Assembly: GCA_903845045.1 (NCBI GenBank)
Contig: CAIMWA010000254.1
Span: forward strand, 1 to 55,697
From: an uncultured delta proteobacterium
GTDB taxonomy: Bacteria > Myxococcota_A > Polyangia > Polyangiales > Ga0077539
Direction: 5' to 3'
Length of the DNA: 55,697 nt
Position numbers and translations under genes: made by a program. Below the pieces are notes generated by a model, which worked only from the letters and a program-made list of their open reading frames with translations, made no database searches and was not told the DNA's origin. This document shows positions 1 through 9,425 of the stretch, piece by piece (positions within the stretch are counted from its first letter, which is position 1; each line of letters starts with the position of its first letter).

Positions 1-574
1 CTGCTGGAATCCACCGAACCTTCATCAAACTCCCCGATCCCGCGACACCAATGTCGAGTGGATACCGGTGGATGTGCTCGTCGCCTGCTTGACGGACCTC
101 ACCGCAGCTTTCTCCTTCCGCGCCTGAGATCCACCTGTCGGTTGAGCAACCAGCATACCGAGGTTCCCCGGGGGCCGCGTCGAACCTTCGACAATTCTGC
201 GTCGGGCATGCTCCCCCACATTCTCGGACTATTACATCAAACGTTCGTAATCAAACATCTTTTTCATCTCGCACGACCTTCCATCGATCTCTTCGCAAGG
301 GGCCCAGGGACCCTGGTTCATTCGTCATTTGTTCGTTTTTTGGCGGATCTCTTGGATCACATCCGTCGAAACGTCGATCGGCCATTGTAGAACGGCTCGC
401 TTCTGCGGACTTTCTTGCAGACCTACGCAACGGTTGCGGACCCGATCCCCCAGCCGGCGCGAGCGAACGGGCTGCGGGCCCGCGGGCCTGGCGGGGATCC
501 CGGGGACGGGGCTTCGGTGAGGCGAATTGGCGGGGGTGGAACGGGAGTTGGTACGGTCCCCGGTCGGTGCGCGC

Positions 575-1897
575 ATGACGGACACGTCCCGAGGGACCCA
601 GACGCTCTCCGACCTGCAGGCCGAGCGGGCGGTGCTGGCCGCGGCGCTGCTCGACGGCGAGGGACTCGAGCGGGTGATCTCGCGGGTGTCGACCATCGTG
701 CGGGCGGCGGACTTCTACGATCCGCGGCACGCGCTGCTCTGGGACGTGGTGGTGGCGCTGCACGGGCGCGGCGAGCCGGTGGACGTGCTGACCGTCGTGG
801 CCGAGCTTCGGGCCCGGGACCGGCTGAACACCGTGGGCGGGGCGCAGTTCGTGGGCGAGCTCACGGACGAGATCCCGACGCTGTCGCACTGCGAGTCGCA
901 CGCGCGCATCGTGTCGGACCTGGCCGAGCGGCGCCGGGCCCTCGACGCCCTGCAGGCGGGCACGCAGCGCCTGCTGAGCGGCGAGCCCCTGGCGGCGGTG
1001 CGGGGTTCGCTGGACAAGTCCCTGGGTGCGGCGCAGGAGCCGCTGACGGCGACGCGGGTGGGCGAGGACCTCGACGCGCTCTTCGAGACCATGTGGGCGC
1101 GGCGCAACGGCGAGGAGACCGCGCTGCGCACCCCCTGGGCGCCGGTGGACGCGCTGCTCGGCGGCGGGCTCTGGCCCGGGATGTACACCCTCGTCGGGGG
1201 CACGGGGTCGGGCAAGACGCAGTGGGCCGTGCAGGTCTCCGTCGAGGCCGCGAAGCGCGGAAAGTCCGTGCTCTACCTGGCCCTCGAGCTGTCCCGCGAA
1301 GACCTCGCGGCCCGCGTGCTCGGGGCCGTGTCGGGGGTGGCGTGGAGCCGGATCCTCCGGGGGACCCTCGAGGACGCGGAGGTGGCGGTGGTCACCGAGG
1401 CGGCGCGGGGGGTGGCGGGGCTGCCGTTCCACACGGAGTGCGGTCCGCCCTTCGGGTACAGCGTGGAGACGCTGGCGGCGCGGGCCTGGGCGCTGCGTCC
1501 GGCGGTGATCGTCATCGACTACCTGCAGCTCTGCGCGGGTCGCAACGGCGAGGAGCCCCGCACGGTGGTGGGGCGCGTCTCGTACTGGGCGCGGCTGCTG
1601 GCGCGGGACCTGGGCGCCTCGGTGATCGTGCTGTCGAGCACGGCCCGGGCGAACTACGGCGACCTGGTGAACGACCCCTCGCGCGACGCCGGCGACCTCG
1701 TCGGCCTGGGCAAGGAGTCCGGGGAGATCGAGTACGCGGCGGACGCGGTGATGGTGCTCGCCCGCAACGCCGACCGCCCCCGGAGCCGGGTGCTGGTGCT
1801 GTCGAAGAACCGCCATGGTCCCGTGGGCCGGGCCGAGCTCGACTGGAACGGGCACTGCTTCACGGCGCCGGGTTCGGCGGAGGAGATCGAGCTGTGA
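575..1897 (+). CDS. DnaB-like replicative helicase
   Basis: ORF with DnaB N-terminal-like region (LSDLQAERAVLAAALLDGEGLERV), Walker A GGTGSGKT, Walker B VIVIDYLQL; start chosen at ATG 575 (MTDTSRGTQTLSDLQAE). Confidence 0.88.
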   Translation: MTDTSRGTQTLSDLQAERAVLAAALLDGEGLERVISRVSTIVRAADFYDPRHALLWDVVVALHGRGEPVDVLTVVAELRARDRLNTVGGAQFVGELTDEIPTLSHCESHARIVSDLAERRRALDALQAGTQRLLSGEPLAAVRGSLDKSLGAAQEPLTATRVGEDLDALFETMWARRNGEETALRTPWAPVDALLGGGLWPGMYTLVGGTGSGKTQWAVQVSVEAAKRGKSVLYLALELSREDLAARVLGAVSGVAWSRILRGTLEDAEVAVVTEAARGVAGLPFHTECGPPFGYSVETLAARAWALRPAVIVIDYLQLCAGRNGEEPRTVVGRVSYWARLLARDLGASVIVLSSTARANYGDLVNDPSRDAGDLVGLGKESGEIEYAADAVMVLARNADRPRSRVLVLSKNRHGPVGRAELDWNGHCFTAPGSAEEIEL

Positions 1898-3591
1898 TCG
1901 CGTCGGAGGTGTTCCTGAGCCGGCTGCAGCGCATCGTGGCGCGGGCCCTGGCGTCGGAGGACGCGAAGGTGCGTGCCTGGGCCGCGGCGGCGGCGAAGGA
2001 CAACCGCACCGAGGAGGCCTCGAGCCTGGCCGTGGCGGCGCTCTCGGAGCAGGTCGAGCGCTTCGCCCTGGAGCGGCGCATGCGGGCGGCGGTGCTCGAG
2101 CGCGCGGCGGAGCGCTGGCTCTTCCGGCTGCTCTGGCAGGGCGACGCGGCGGGGTGGCGCGGGCTACCGGGCCCGGAGGTTCCGCTGGCGCTCGCGGCGC
2201 AGCACGACGACGTGGTGTGGAGCTGGCCGGTGAACCTGGCGCTCCGCGACGTGGCGAACGTGCTCGACCAGACCAAGGACCCGCACGCGAAGCTGGTGGC
2301 CCGGGCGTTCCTCGACGGGACGCTGGTGGCGCTGCAGCGGGCGGAGTCGGACCCGGCGCAGGCGCTGCTCGACCGCGGGGTGATCCAGGCCGACGACGAG
2401 CTGCGGTCGGCCCTCGCCCGTTGGGACGCCCACGCGTGCGTGCTGCTGGCCAGCGCCGAGCTGGAGGTGCGCGAGGCCCAGCGCCGGCAGATGATCGCCC
2501 TCGACGCGGGCCAGGTGCACCACGAGCTGCTCACGGGCATGCGGAACCTCCCGAAGGACCGCCAGCTCCGGAAGCAGAAGGTGCAGGACGGCTGGGCGGA
2601 GATCCTGTACCCGGGCAAGCAGCTCGGGCTGCGGCTGAGCGTGAACGAGCTCCCCGAGCGCATCGTGCACGCGGTGCGGGAGTGGAAGCACTGGCAGGGC
2701 CTGCGGCACTGGGCGGCGCTGCAGCTGCTCTTCACCGACGCGGGCCGCACGGGCCGGGTGCGCTGGCGCCTCGAGGACCACCTCGCCGCGCTGGGCTACG
2801 CCGACCGCTCGCGCCGGGACCCGAAGGTGCGGGCCACGGTGGCGGCCGAGGTGGAGGCCCTCACGCGCATGGAGCTGGCCGTCTACCACCCCGACGGGAC
2901 GGTGCGTCTGCGCGGTCCGGTGCTCGCGCTCACGCAGCGCGGCGAGAAGATGCAGGGCAGCGAGTGGACCCTCGAGGGCATGGAGCTGGTGATCCACCCG
3001 GTGCTCTACGAGGGGGTCCGCCGGGCGAGCGGCGAGGTCGGGCGGCTCTGGGCGCCGGCGCCGATGGAGCTGGCCCGCATCGACCACATCCGGCAGCCGC
3101 ACGCGCTGGCGCTGGGGCTGATCCTGCCGATCCGGTGGCGCTGGGCAGCCACGGACGAGGTGGGCCACGTGGTGCTCACCGGGGCCAAGCTCCTCGAGGC
3201 CGCGGGCATCGAGGACCGCAAGGACCGCCCGGGGCGCCGCTGGGCCACGCTCAAGCAGTCCCTCGAGACCCTCGTGGGCATGGGCGGCCTGGACCGCTTC
3301 GAGTGGCAGGAGGGCGACGAGCCCTGGTCCCTCACCGGGCGCTGCCTGCTCTACCAGCCGCAGTGGGCCCGGGAGCGCATGGTGCACGGTCTGCTGCCGC
3401 CGGAGACCGCCCCGCCCCCGTCGATCCTGACCGGCGGCGAGTTCGCGGCGTGGCGGCGCTCGAAGAACTGGACCCAGGAGCAGGCCGCCGAGATGCTGGG
3501 CGTCTCCCGGGCGACCATCATCCGCACCGAGGCCTCGCCGGACGGCAAGCTCAAGAAGAGCCTGGACGAGGCGCTGCACAAACTCCGCTGA
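1894..3591 (+). CDS. Putative replication initiator (Rep-like) protein with C-terminal helix-turn-helix
   Basis: GTG start overlaps the helicase stop (GTGA); C-terminus WTQEQAAEMLGVSRATIIRTE is HTH-like; immediately followed by iteron-like repeats. Confidence 0.6.
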   Translation: MIASEVFLSRLQRIVARALASEDAKVRAWAAAAAKDNRTEEASSLAVAALSEQVERFALERRMRAAVLERAAERWLFRLLWQGDAAGWRGLPGPEVPLALAAQHDDVVWSWPVNLALRDVANVLDQTKDPHAKLVARAFLDGTLVALQRAESDPAQALLDRGVIQADDELRSALARWDAHACVLLASAELEVREAQRRQMIALDAGQVHHELLTGMRNLPKDRQLRKQKVQDGWAEILYPGKQLGLRLSVNELPERIVHAVREWKHWQGLRHWAALQLLFTDAGRTGRVRWRLEDHLAALGYADRSRRDPKVRATVAAEVEALTRMELAVYHPDGTVRLRGPVLALTQRGEKMQGSEWTLEGMELVIHPVLYEGVRRASGEVGRLWAPAPMELARIDHIRQPHALALGLILPIRWRWAATDEVGHVVLTGAKLLEAAGIEDRKDRPGRRWATLKQSLETLVGMGGLDRFEWQEGDEPWSLTGRCLLYQPQWARERMVHGLLPPETAPPPSILTGGEFAAWRRSKNWTQEQAAEMLGVSRATIIRTEASPDGKLKKSLDEALHKLR

Positions 3592-3621
3592 AATCTCCGC
3601 TGGATCGACGGTGATCCAGTG

Positions 3622-3862
3622 ATGTTGCAAATTCCGGCAGACCCCGACGGAAACGCTTGCGTACCTGCATGGAGCGCCTCGGAATGTTGCAAATTCCGGC
3701 AGACCCCAACGGAACAGGCGGCGACAGGAATGTTGCAAATTCCGGCAGACCCCGACGTTCCTTGCGGGGTGCCACAATGTTGCAGATTCCGGCAGACCAT
3801 GACGGGAAATGTTGCAGATTCCGGCAGACACCCCACACAAATGTTGCAAATTCCGGCAGACC
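3622..3862 (+). repeat. Iteron-like direct repeats, class 1: six copies of ATGTTGCARATTCCGGCAGAC
   Basis: Copies start at 3622, 3684, 3730, 3777, 3809 and 3841; conserved 21-29 bp core. Confidence 0.92.
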
Positions 3863-3925
3863 CTGGTTGGCACGGTTTTGCAACCACATGGAATCGTTGA
3901 ACAATTCGTCGCCGAAAGGTCTCTT

Positions 3926-3951
3926 ATAAGGTTCCTTATAAGGAACCTTAT
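3926..3951. repeat. 26-bp perfect palindrome ATAAGGTTCCTTATAAGGAACCTTAT
   Basis: Read directly; lies between the two iteron classes. Confidence 0.93.
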
Positions 3952-4048
3952 TCCGGAGGCATCGGACGAGTCTTGCGACTCGCCCTCCTGCCTCCTCGAG
4001 GGGGAGGCAGGGAGGCCGGATGGAACCCATCGGCAGAGCCTCCCGGGG

Positions 4049-4155
4049 ATGTTGCAGTCCGTCGTCGGGAGGGGTGTGCGGGCGAGGTCCCGGGATGTTG
4101 CAATCGGTGCCCGGTGCGACGTCGCGGGGCGCCTCCCCGGAATGTTGCAACGCGG
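4049..4155 (+). repeat. Iteron-like repeats, class 2: three copies of CCSGGRATGTTGCA
   Basis: ATGTTGCA cores at 4049, 4095 and 4142, each preceded by a CCCGG-type sequence. Confidence 0.75.
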
Positions 4156-4167
4156 GGCGCGGGCTCG

Positions 4168-4533
4168 CTAGCGCACGCCCTTGCGGTCGAGCAGTGCGCC
4201 CAGGGCCTCGGCGAGCACGACGCTGTAGTCCTGGTCCTTCTCGGCGGCGTAGATCCGGAGGCGGCGCGAGAGGTCCTCGGGGAGGTAGATGGTCATGCGC
4301 CGGCGCAGGTCGTCGGTGCGCTTGCGGTACACCATCGCCTTCGACGCCATCACCGGGGCCTTGGCGTTCGGGCGCTTCGCCGCGCGGGGGTCGGCGTGCG
4401 CGGGTGCGTCGGCGACGGGACGCGCGACCGCCTCGGGGGCGGCCTCGACCCCGCTCACGAAGCGTTCGGCCTGCTTCGGATCAACGGCGTCGGCCGGCCT
4501 TCGCAGCCGGAGCGGGGGCTTCTTGCGCGGCAT
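4168..4533 (-). CDS. Ribbon-helix-helix (CopG-like) partition/regulatory protein
   Basis: Basic N-terminus and RRRMTIYLPEDLSRRLRIYAAEKDQDYSVVLAEALGALLD; overlaps the end of parA on the same strand. Confidence 0.75.
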   Translation of the reverse strand: MPRKKPPLRLRRPADAVDPKQAERFVSGVEAAPEAVARPVADAPAHADPRAAKRPNAKAPVMASKAMVYRKRTDDLRRRMTIYLPEDLSRRLRIYAAEKDQDYSVVLAEALGALLDRKGVR

Positions 4534-5173
4534 GTCTCTTCTCCCAGAGCAGCAGTTCGGCGACCAGGGCGCGGATCTCGTCGGCCGCGGCGTCGCGGGG
4601 GGCGTAGGTGCCGACGCCCTCGCCCGCGCCGAGCGCCTCGGCGAAGGCCACGCGGTAGCCCACCTCGGTGCGCATCACCTCGACGCCGCTCTTCATGAGC
4701 TCGTCGCGCGCGGTGCGGCCGAGGGCGGTGTGACCCTGCTTGCGCGTGATGACGATGCGCGCGTCGAGGTCGCTGCGCAGCGTGCGGGCCTCGGTGACGA
4801 GGTCGATGCTCGCGCCGAGGGCCCACGCGTCGGCCGCCGACGGACCGCACGGGAGCAGCGCGAGGTCGGACACCATGAGCGCCGAGCGCTGCACGTCGCC
4901 GTGCCGCGGCGGGCAGTCGATGATCACGTGGTCGTAGCTCGCGGCCACCGCGGGGAGCTGGTCGGCGCGGTGCATCGTCGCGCCCATCGCCACGAGCGTC
5001 GGGAGCGCGCGTCCGTTCTCCGCGCCCACCTCGCCCCAGGTGCGCACCGTGCCCTGCGGATCGGCGTCGACGAGCAGCACCCGGTGCTTGCGCGCGAGCA
5101 GCTCCGCCGCGATGCAGATCGCCAGCGTGCTCTTTCCGACTCCACCCTTCTGCCCGGTCAGCGCGACGATCAC
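4481..5173 (-). CDS. parA: ParA-family partitioning ATPase
   Basis: MIVALTGQKGGVGKSTLAICIAAELL deviant Walker A; DHVIIDCPPRHGD. Confidence 0.92.
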   Translation of the reverse strand: MIVALTGQKGGVGKSTLAICIAAELLARKHRVLLVDADPQGTVRTWGEVGAENGRALPTLVAMGATMHRADQLPAVAASYDHVIIDCPPRHGDVQRSALMVSDLALLPCGPSAADAWALGASIDLVTEARTLRSDLDARIVITRKQGHTALGRTARDELMKSGVEVMRTEVGYRVAFAEALGAGEGVGTYAPRDAAADEIRALVAELLLWEKRHAAQEAPAPAAKAGRRR

Positions 5174-5189
5174 CCCCGACGTCTAAACC

Positions 5190-5280
5190 GCTAGACGCCT
5201 GGTCGTCCAGACGTAAAGACGTTCGAGCGTCCGTACGTCCTGACGTTCTGACGTCTGAACGTCCAGACGTCCAGACGTCG
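5190..5280. repeat. Degenerate 8-bp tandem repeat array A (agacgtcc-like)
   Basis: tgacgttc|tgacgtct|gaacgtcc|agacgtcc|agacgtcg; between divergent parA and the first rSAM gene. Confidence 0.88.
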
Positions 5281-5341
5281 GTGCAAGCGGTCGAAAACAC
5301 GGCGATTCGCCGGGGGGCGGAGCGCGCACTATGATGGGGGG

Positions 5342-6946
5342 GTGGAGCCCGATCGGCAGTTCGAGATCCAGCTCGGACACATGTGCAACAACCGCTGCGT
5401 GTTCTGCGTGAGCGGGCAGCGCACGGCCATGCGCGAGGCGTTCCCGCTGGAGGCCGCGCCGGTGCTCGAGAAGCTCCGCGAGGGGCGCGCGCAGGGGCTC
5501 CGCAAGGTGACGCTGCTCGGCGGCGAGCCGACGATCCAGCCGGGGTTCCTCGAGGTGCTGCGCGGCGCCGTGGCGATGGGCTTCGAGGAGATCGTGATCT
5601 TCACCAACGGCGTGAAGACCTCGCGCGCGTCGTACGTCGACGAGGTGCTCGAGACCGGCGGGCGCTTCGTGTGGCGGCTGTCGTTCCAGGGCGCGACGGC
5701 CCTCGCCCACGAGCGCACGACGAAGAAGCTCGGGTCGTTCATGCGGCTGCGCGAGACGCTCGGGAACCTGCGCGCGCGGGGGCAGCGCATCACCGTGAAC
5801 ATGTGCGTGGTGCGCTCGAACTACGCGTCGGTGGCGGAGTTCCCGGCGCTGCTGCTGCCGCACGGGGTGGAGCAGCTGCACCTCGACATGGTGCGCCCCC
5901 TCGACGCCGGCGTGCGCAGCGAGGACGAGATGCGCGACATGCTCCCGCGCTACGCCGACATGGTCGGTCCGCTCGAGGAGATGGTCGCGCGCTTCGAGCG
6001 CGAGCGCCCGGGCTTCGACGTGAACATCGGCAACCTGCCGTACTGCGTGGCGCCGAGCCTCGCGCCGTGGATCCACCACGACGGCGAGACGACGTTCACC
6101 GTGGCCGTCGACGACCGCGACCAGCTCAGCGCGGCGTGGGACAAGTACGAGGTCAAGCGGCGCGACAAGCTCAAGCTCGGGTCGTGCGCGTCGTGCGTCT
6201 TCGACGGGCAGTGCTCGGGCGTCTTCGAGACCTACGCGCGGCACCACGGCACCGACGACCTCGTGCCGGTGACGCCGGAGCGCCTGACGGTGCTCGACCC
6301 GTCGCAGCGCCTCTTCGTGCTGCACGTGCGCCCGCTGCTCGCGCGGCTCGCGGGGTGGTCGCTGCCGGCGCCGTTCACGTCCCTCGCGGTGCACGAGGAG
6401 ACGCGGGCGGGCGAGGTGGTGTTGCGGGCGGGGTCGGCGGGCGAGGCCTTCGCGGTGATCGCGCTGCGGCGCGGGGGCGCGGGCTCCGGCGGCGTGGCGG
6501 CGTCGGACCGCTTCGCGCTGCACCTGCTCGACGCGCACGAGGCCGGCCCCGCGGTGGTGGGGCTGCTGCGCGCGCTGATGGCGCGGCTCTGCGACGACGG
6601 CGGCGCCACGGTGCTGCACCCGGTGGCCGAGGACGCGGGCTTTCGCAGCGAGCGCTCCGGGGCCCTCGGCGGCGCCATGGACCGCCGGCTGGCGCAGTGC
6701 CTCGGGCGGCTGCGCGCGCGGGCTCCGTTCGGGTCGCTGCGGTGGCGCGACGTGCGGGTGAGCGCCGAGGGGCGCGAGGCCGCGGTGGCCCTCGACGCGC
6801 CGGACGGCAACACGGTGACGCTGGCGCTGTCGGTGAAGGGCGCGGGCGTGGCCGGGGGCTACCGCCTCGCGCGGCCGGTGGAGCGTCCGCCGGCGGAGCT
6901 CGTGGCGGCGGTGCGCGGGGCCATGGAGGCGCTGCGCGCGGGCTGA
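5342..6946 (+). CDS. Radical SAM protein with SPASM-like Cys module and long C-terminal extension
   Basis: CNNRCVFC, LGGEPTIQP, FTNGV, then CASCVFDGQCSG; about 220-aa C-terminal extension. Confidence 0.9.
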   Translation: MEPDRQFEIQLGHMCNNRCVFCVSGQRTAMREAFPLEAAPVLEKLREGRAQGLRKVTLLGGEPTIQPGFLEVLRGAVAMGFEEIVIFTNGVKTSRASYVDEVLETGGRFVWRLSFQGATALAHERTTKKLGSFMRLRETLGNLRARGQRITVNMCVVRSNYASVAEFPALLLPHGVEQLHLDMVRPLDAGVRSEDEMRDMLPRYADMVGPLEEMVARFERERPGFDVNIGNLPYCVAPSLAPWIHHDGETTFTVAVDDRDQLSAAWDKYEVKRRDKLKLGSCASCVFDGQCSGVFETYARHHGTDDLVPVTPERLTVLDPSQRLFVLHVRPLLARLAGWSLPAPFTSLAVHEETRAGEVVLRAGSAGEAFAVIALRRGGAGSGGVAASDRFALHLLDAHEAGPAVVGLLRALMARLCDDGGATVLHPVAEDAGFRSERSGALGGAMDRRLAQCLGRLRARAPFGSLRWRDVRVSAEGREAAVALDAPDGNTVTLALSVKGAGVAGGYRLARPVERPPAELVAAVRGAMEALRAG

Positions 6947-6956
6947 GCGCGGCCCT

Positions 6957-7124
6957 TCAGAAGATCGTGTAGACGAAGGGCGCGGCGGGGGTGCTGCTGA
7001 GCACCACGAGGGCGACGAGCAGCAGCGTCACGGCCAGCATCGGCAGCAGCCACCACTTCTTGTTGGCCATGGCGAAGCCGACGAGGTCCCGCAGGATCTT
7101 GAGCGAGTGGTTGCGCGTGGCCAC
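6957..7124 (-). CDS. DUF5989-like small membrane protein
   Basis: Translated by hand: VATRNHSLKILRDLVGFAMANKKWWLLPMLAVTLLLVALVVLSSTPAAPFVYTIF; lies downstream of carbamoyltransferase/SxtJ; not on the supplied ORF track. Confidence 0.75.
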   Translation of the reverse strand: MATRNHSLKILRDLVGFAMANKKWWLLPMLAVTLLLVALVVLSSTPAAPFVYTIF

Positions 7125-7145
7125 GGCGCGAGAGTAGCCGAGGCG

Positions 7146-8975
7146 TCAGTCGGCGTCGAAGGTCTCCGCGGGTCCCTGCCACGGGGGCTGCGCCTCGCGG
7201 CGGAGGAGCCTGCGCTCGACGACGAGCCAGTCGATGCCCGTGCGCAGGAAGCACCGGTAGGCGTCCCGGGGGCTGCACACGATGGGCTCGCCGCGCTGGT
7301 TGAAGCTGGTGTTCACGAGCACCGGGCACCCCGTGCGCGCCTCGAAGCGCGACAGCAGCGCGTGAAAGCGCGGGTTCGTCTCGCGGTGGACGGTCTGCAC
7401 CCGCGACGAGCCGTCGACGTGGGTGACCGCGGGGATCGTGGAGCGCGGCACGGCGAGGCGCGCGAGGCCCTCGCGGCGGGCGTCGTCGTCGGAGACCGCG
7501 AGGCGCCGCGCGGGGTTCACCGGCGTGGTCATGAGCATGTACGGCGAGTCGCCGTCGAGGTCGAACCACTCCGCGGCGCGCTCGGCGAGCACCGCCGGCG
7601 CGAAGGGGCGGAACGACTCGCGCTGCTTGATGCGGAGGTTCATGTGCCGCTGCATCGCGGGGCTGCGCGCGTCGCCCAGGATGGAGCGCGCACCGAGCGC
7701 GCGGGGTCCGAACTCCATGCGCCCCTGGAACCACCCGACCACGGCGCCCTCGTCGAGCAGCGCGGCCACGCGGTCGAGGAGGTCGTCCTCGGCGAGCTCC
7801 TCGGAGACGGCGCCGAGGGCGTCGAGCTCGCGAGCCACGGCGGCGTCGTCCCAGCGCGGTCCGAGCAGCGAGCCGCGCATGGCGTCGCGGCCGTCGCGCA
7901 CGGTGCGCGGGTGCCCGAGGTACCCGTGCCAGACCGCCATCGCGGCCCCGAGCGCGGCCCCGGCGTCGCCCGCCGCGGGCTGCACCCACACGCGCCGGAA
8001 CCCCGTGTCGCCGCGGGTGATCTTGCCGTTGGCCACGCAGTTGAGGGCCACGCCGCCGGCGAGGCAGAGGTCCGTGAGGCCGGTGCGGCGGTGCAGGTCG
8101 CGGCAGAGGCGCAGCACGGCCTCCTCGGTGACGGACTGCACGCTGGCGGCGAGGTCCATCTCGCGCTGCGTGAGCGGGGCCTCGGGGCTCCGCGGGGGGC
8201 CGTCGAAGAGCGCGTCGAAGCGCCGCGACGTCATGCGCAGCCCCGCGGCGTAGTCGAAATACGACTGGTCGAGGCGCAGCGTGCCGTCGTCCTTGAGGTC
8301 GACGACGTGCTGCAGGATGCGCTCGCGGTACCGGGGCTCGCCGTAGGGCGCGAGACCCATGAGCTTGTACTCCCCGGAGTTCACCTTGAAGCCGCAGTGG
8401 TACGTGAACGCGCTGTAGAGCAGCCCCAGCGAGTGCGGAAAGCGGAGCTCGCGGTGCAGCTCCACGCGGCCTCCCTCGCCCACGCCCGCGGAGGTGGTGG
8501 TCCACTCGCCGACGCCGTCGAGGGTGAGCACCGCGGCGCGCTCGAAGGGCGACGGCAGGAACGCGCTCGCCGCGTGCGCCTGGTGGTGCTCGGTGAAGAG
8601 CACGTCGCTCCGCAGCTCGCCGAGGGCGCGCTCGATCTCCCGGGCGGTGAAGAGCTTCTGCTTCAGCCACACGGGCATCGCCGTGAGCCACGACCGCAGC
8701 CCCCGCGGGGCCATGGCGGCGTGCGTCTCGAGGAGCCGCGCGAACTTCGTCACGGGCTTGTCGTAGAAGACCACGTGGTCGACGCGCGCGGCGTCGATGC
8801 CCGCCTCGGCGAGGCACCACGCCACCGCCTGCGCAGGAAAATCCGCGTCGTGGCGCTTGCGGGTGAAGCGCTCCTCCTGCGCCGCGGCGACGACCTCGCC
8901 GTCGCGCAGAAGGCACGCCGCGCTGTCGTGGTAGTAGGCCGACAGCCCGAGCACGTAGACCGGCGGAGCGCTCAC
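7146..8975 (-). CDS. Carbamoyltransferase (NodU/CmcH family)
   Basis: VYVLGLSAYYHDSAACLLRDGEVVAAAQEERFTRKRHD; LCLAGGVALNCVANGKI; GPRALGARSILGDAR. Confidence 0.92.
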   Translation of the reverse strand: MSAPPVYVLGLSAYYHDSAACLLRDGEVVAAAQEERFTRKRHDADFPAQAVAWCLAEAGIDAARVDHVVFYDKPVTKFARLLETHAAMAPRGLRSWLTAMPVWLKQKLFTAREIERALGELRSDVLFTEHHQAHAASAFLPSPFERAAVLTLDGVGEWTTTSAGVGEGGRVELHRELRFPHSLGLLYSAFTYHCGFKVNSGEYKLMGLAPYGEPRYRERILQHVVDLKDDGTLRLDQSYFDYAAGLRMTSRRFDALFDGPPRSPEAPLTQREMDLAASVQSVTEEAVLRLCRDLHRRTGLTDLCLAGGVALNCVANGKITRGDTGFRRVWVQPAAGDAGAALGAAMAVWHGYLGHPRTVRDGRDAMRGSLLGPRWDDAAVARELDALGAVSEELAEDDLLDRVAALLDEGAVVGWFQGRMEFGPRALGARSILGDARSPAMQRHMNLRIKQRESFRPFAPAVLAERAAEWFDLDGDSPYMLMTTPVNPARRLAVSDDDARREGLARLAVPRSTIPAVTHVDGSSRVQTVHRETNPRFHALLSRFEARTGCPVLVNTSFNQRGEPIVCSPRDAYRCFLRTGIDWLVVERRLLRREAQPPWQGPAETFDAD

Positions 8976-9379
8976 CACAGCCGCTCGAAGCCCTCGCGGT
9001 CGAAGCCCTTGCGGTCGCGCTCGGTCCAGTAGCTCTTGGCGCCGCGGTCGGGGCGCCGCGCGAGCGGATCGCTGCGCAGGAGCGCCAGCAAGAGCCGCGT
9101 GGGCACCAGCACCCCGACGAAGACCGCCGTGAGGATCACCGGCGTGGTGATGGCGCCGAGGGCCTCGCCGAGGGCCATCCACGCCCGGTAGATCCCGCGC
9201 AGCGACCGCGGCGCCACGAGGGACACGAGCACCAACGAGACGCCCAGGGCGGCGGGGGCGGCGGCGAGCGCGAGGGGCGCGTGGCGTCGCAGGAGCTTCG
9301 CGCTGCAGAGCGCGAGCGCGACGAGCATCACCCCGGCGAAGCTGCGCAGCGTGCGGTCGTCGGCGTCGGGGACCGGCAT
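8972..9379 (-). CDS. SxtJ-like membrane protein
   Basis: Hydrophobic segments; SYWTERDRKGFDREGFERLW end; GTGA overlap with the carbamoyltransferase start. Confidence 0.75.
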   Translation of the reverse strand: MPVPDADDRTLRSFAGVMLVALALCSAKLLRRHAPLALAAAPAALGVSLVLVSLVAPRSLRGIYRAWMALGEALGAITTPVILTAVFVGVLVPTRLLLALLRSDPLARRPDRGAKSYWTERDRKGFDREGFERLW

Positions 9380-9425
9380 GGCCGCCGAGCATGGAGAGCA
9401 ACGCGCGGCGCGCGCAAGGGGCGAT

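Noticed and set aside
1-410. Upstream region as a regulatory or RNA feature; small inverted repeat CGACA-CCAA-TGTCG at 43-56
   Set aside because: Short and unsupported; ORFs here look spurious
415-1893. N-terminal extension of the Rep-like ORF back to 415
   Set aside because: Overlaps the DnaB-like gene out of frame with Gly/Arg/Ala-rich sequence; GTG 1894 start is better supported
3351-4150. ORFs encoding GSAGICNI / VCRNLQH / MLQIPADP peptide repeats
   Set aside because: Arise from translating the iteron DNA repeats; no independent coding evidence
5190-5280. 8-bp arrays as CRISPR or transposon ends
   Set aside because: No spacer structure, no transposase or target duplications seen
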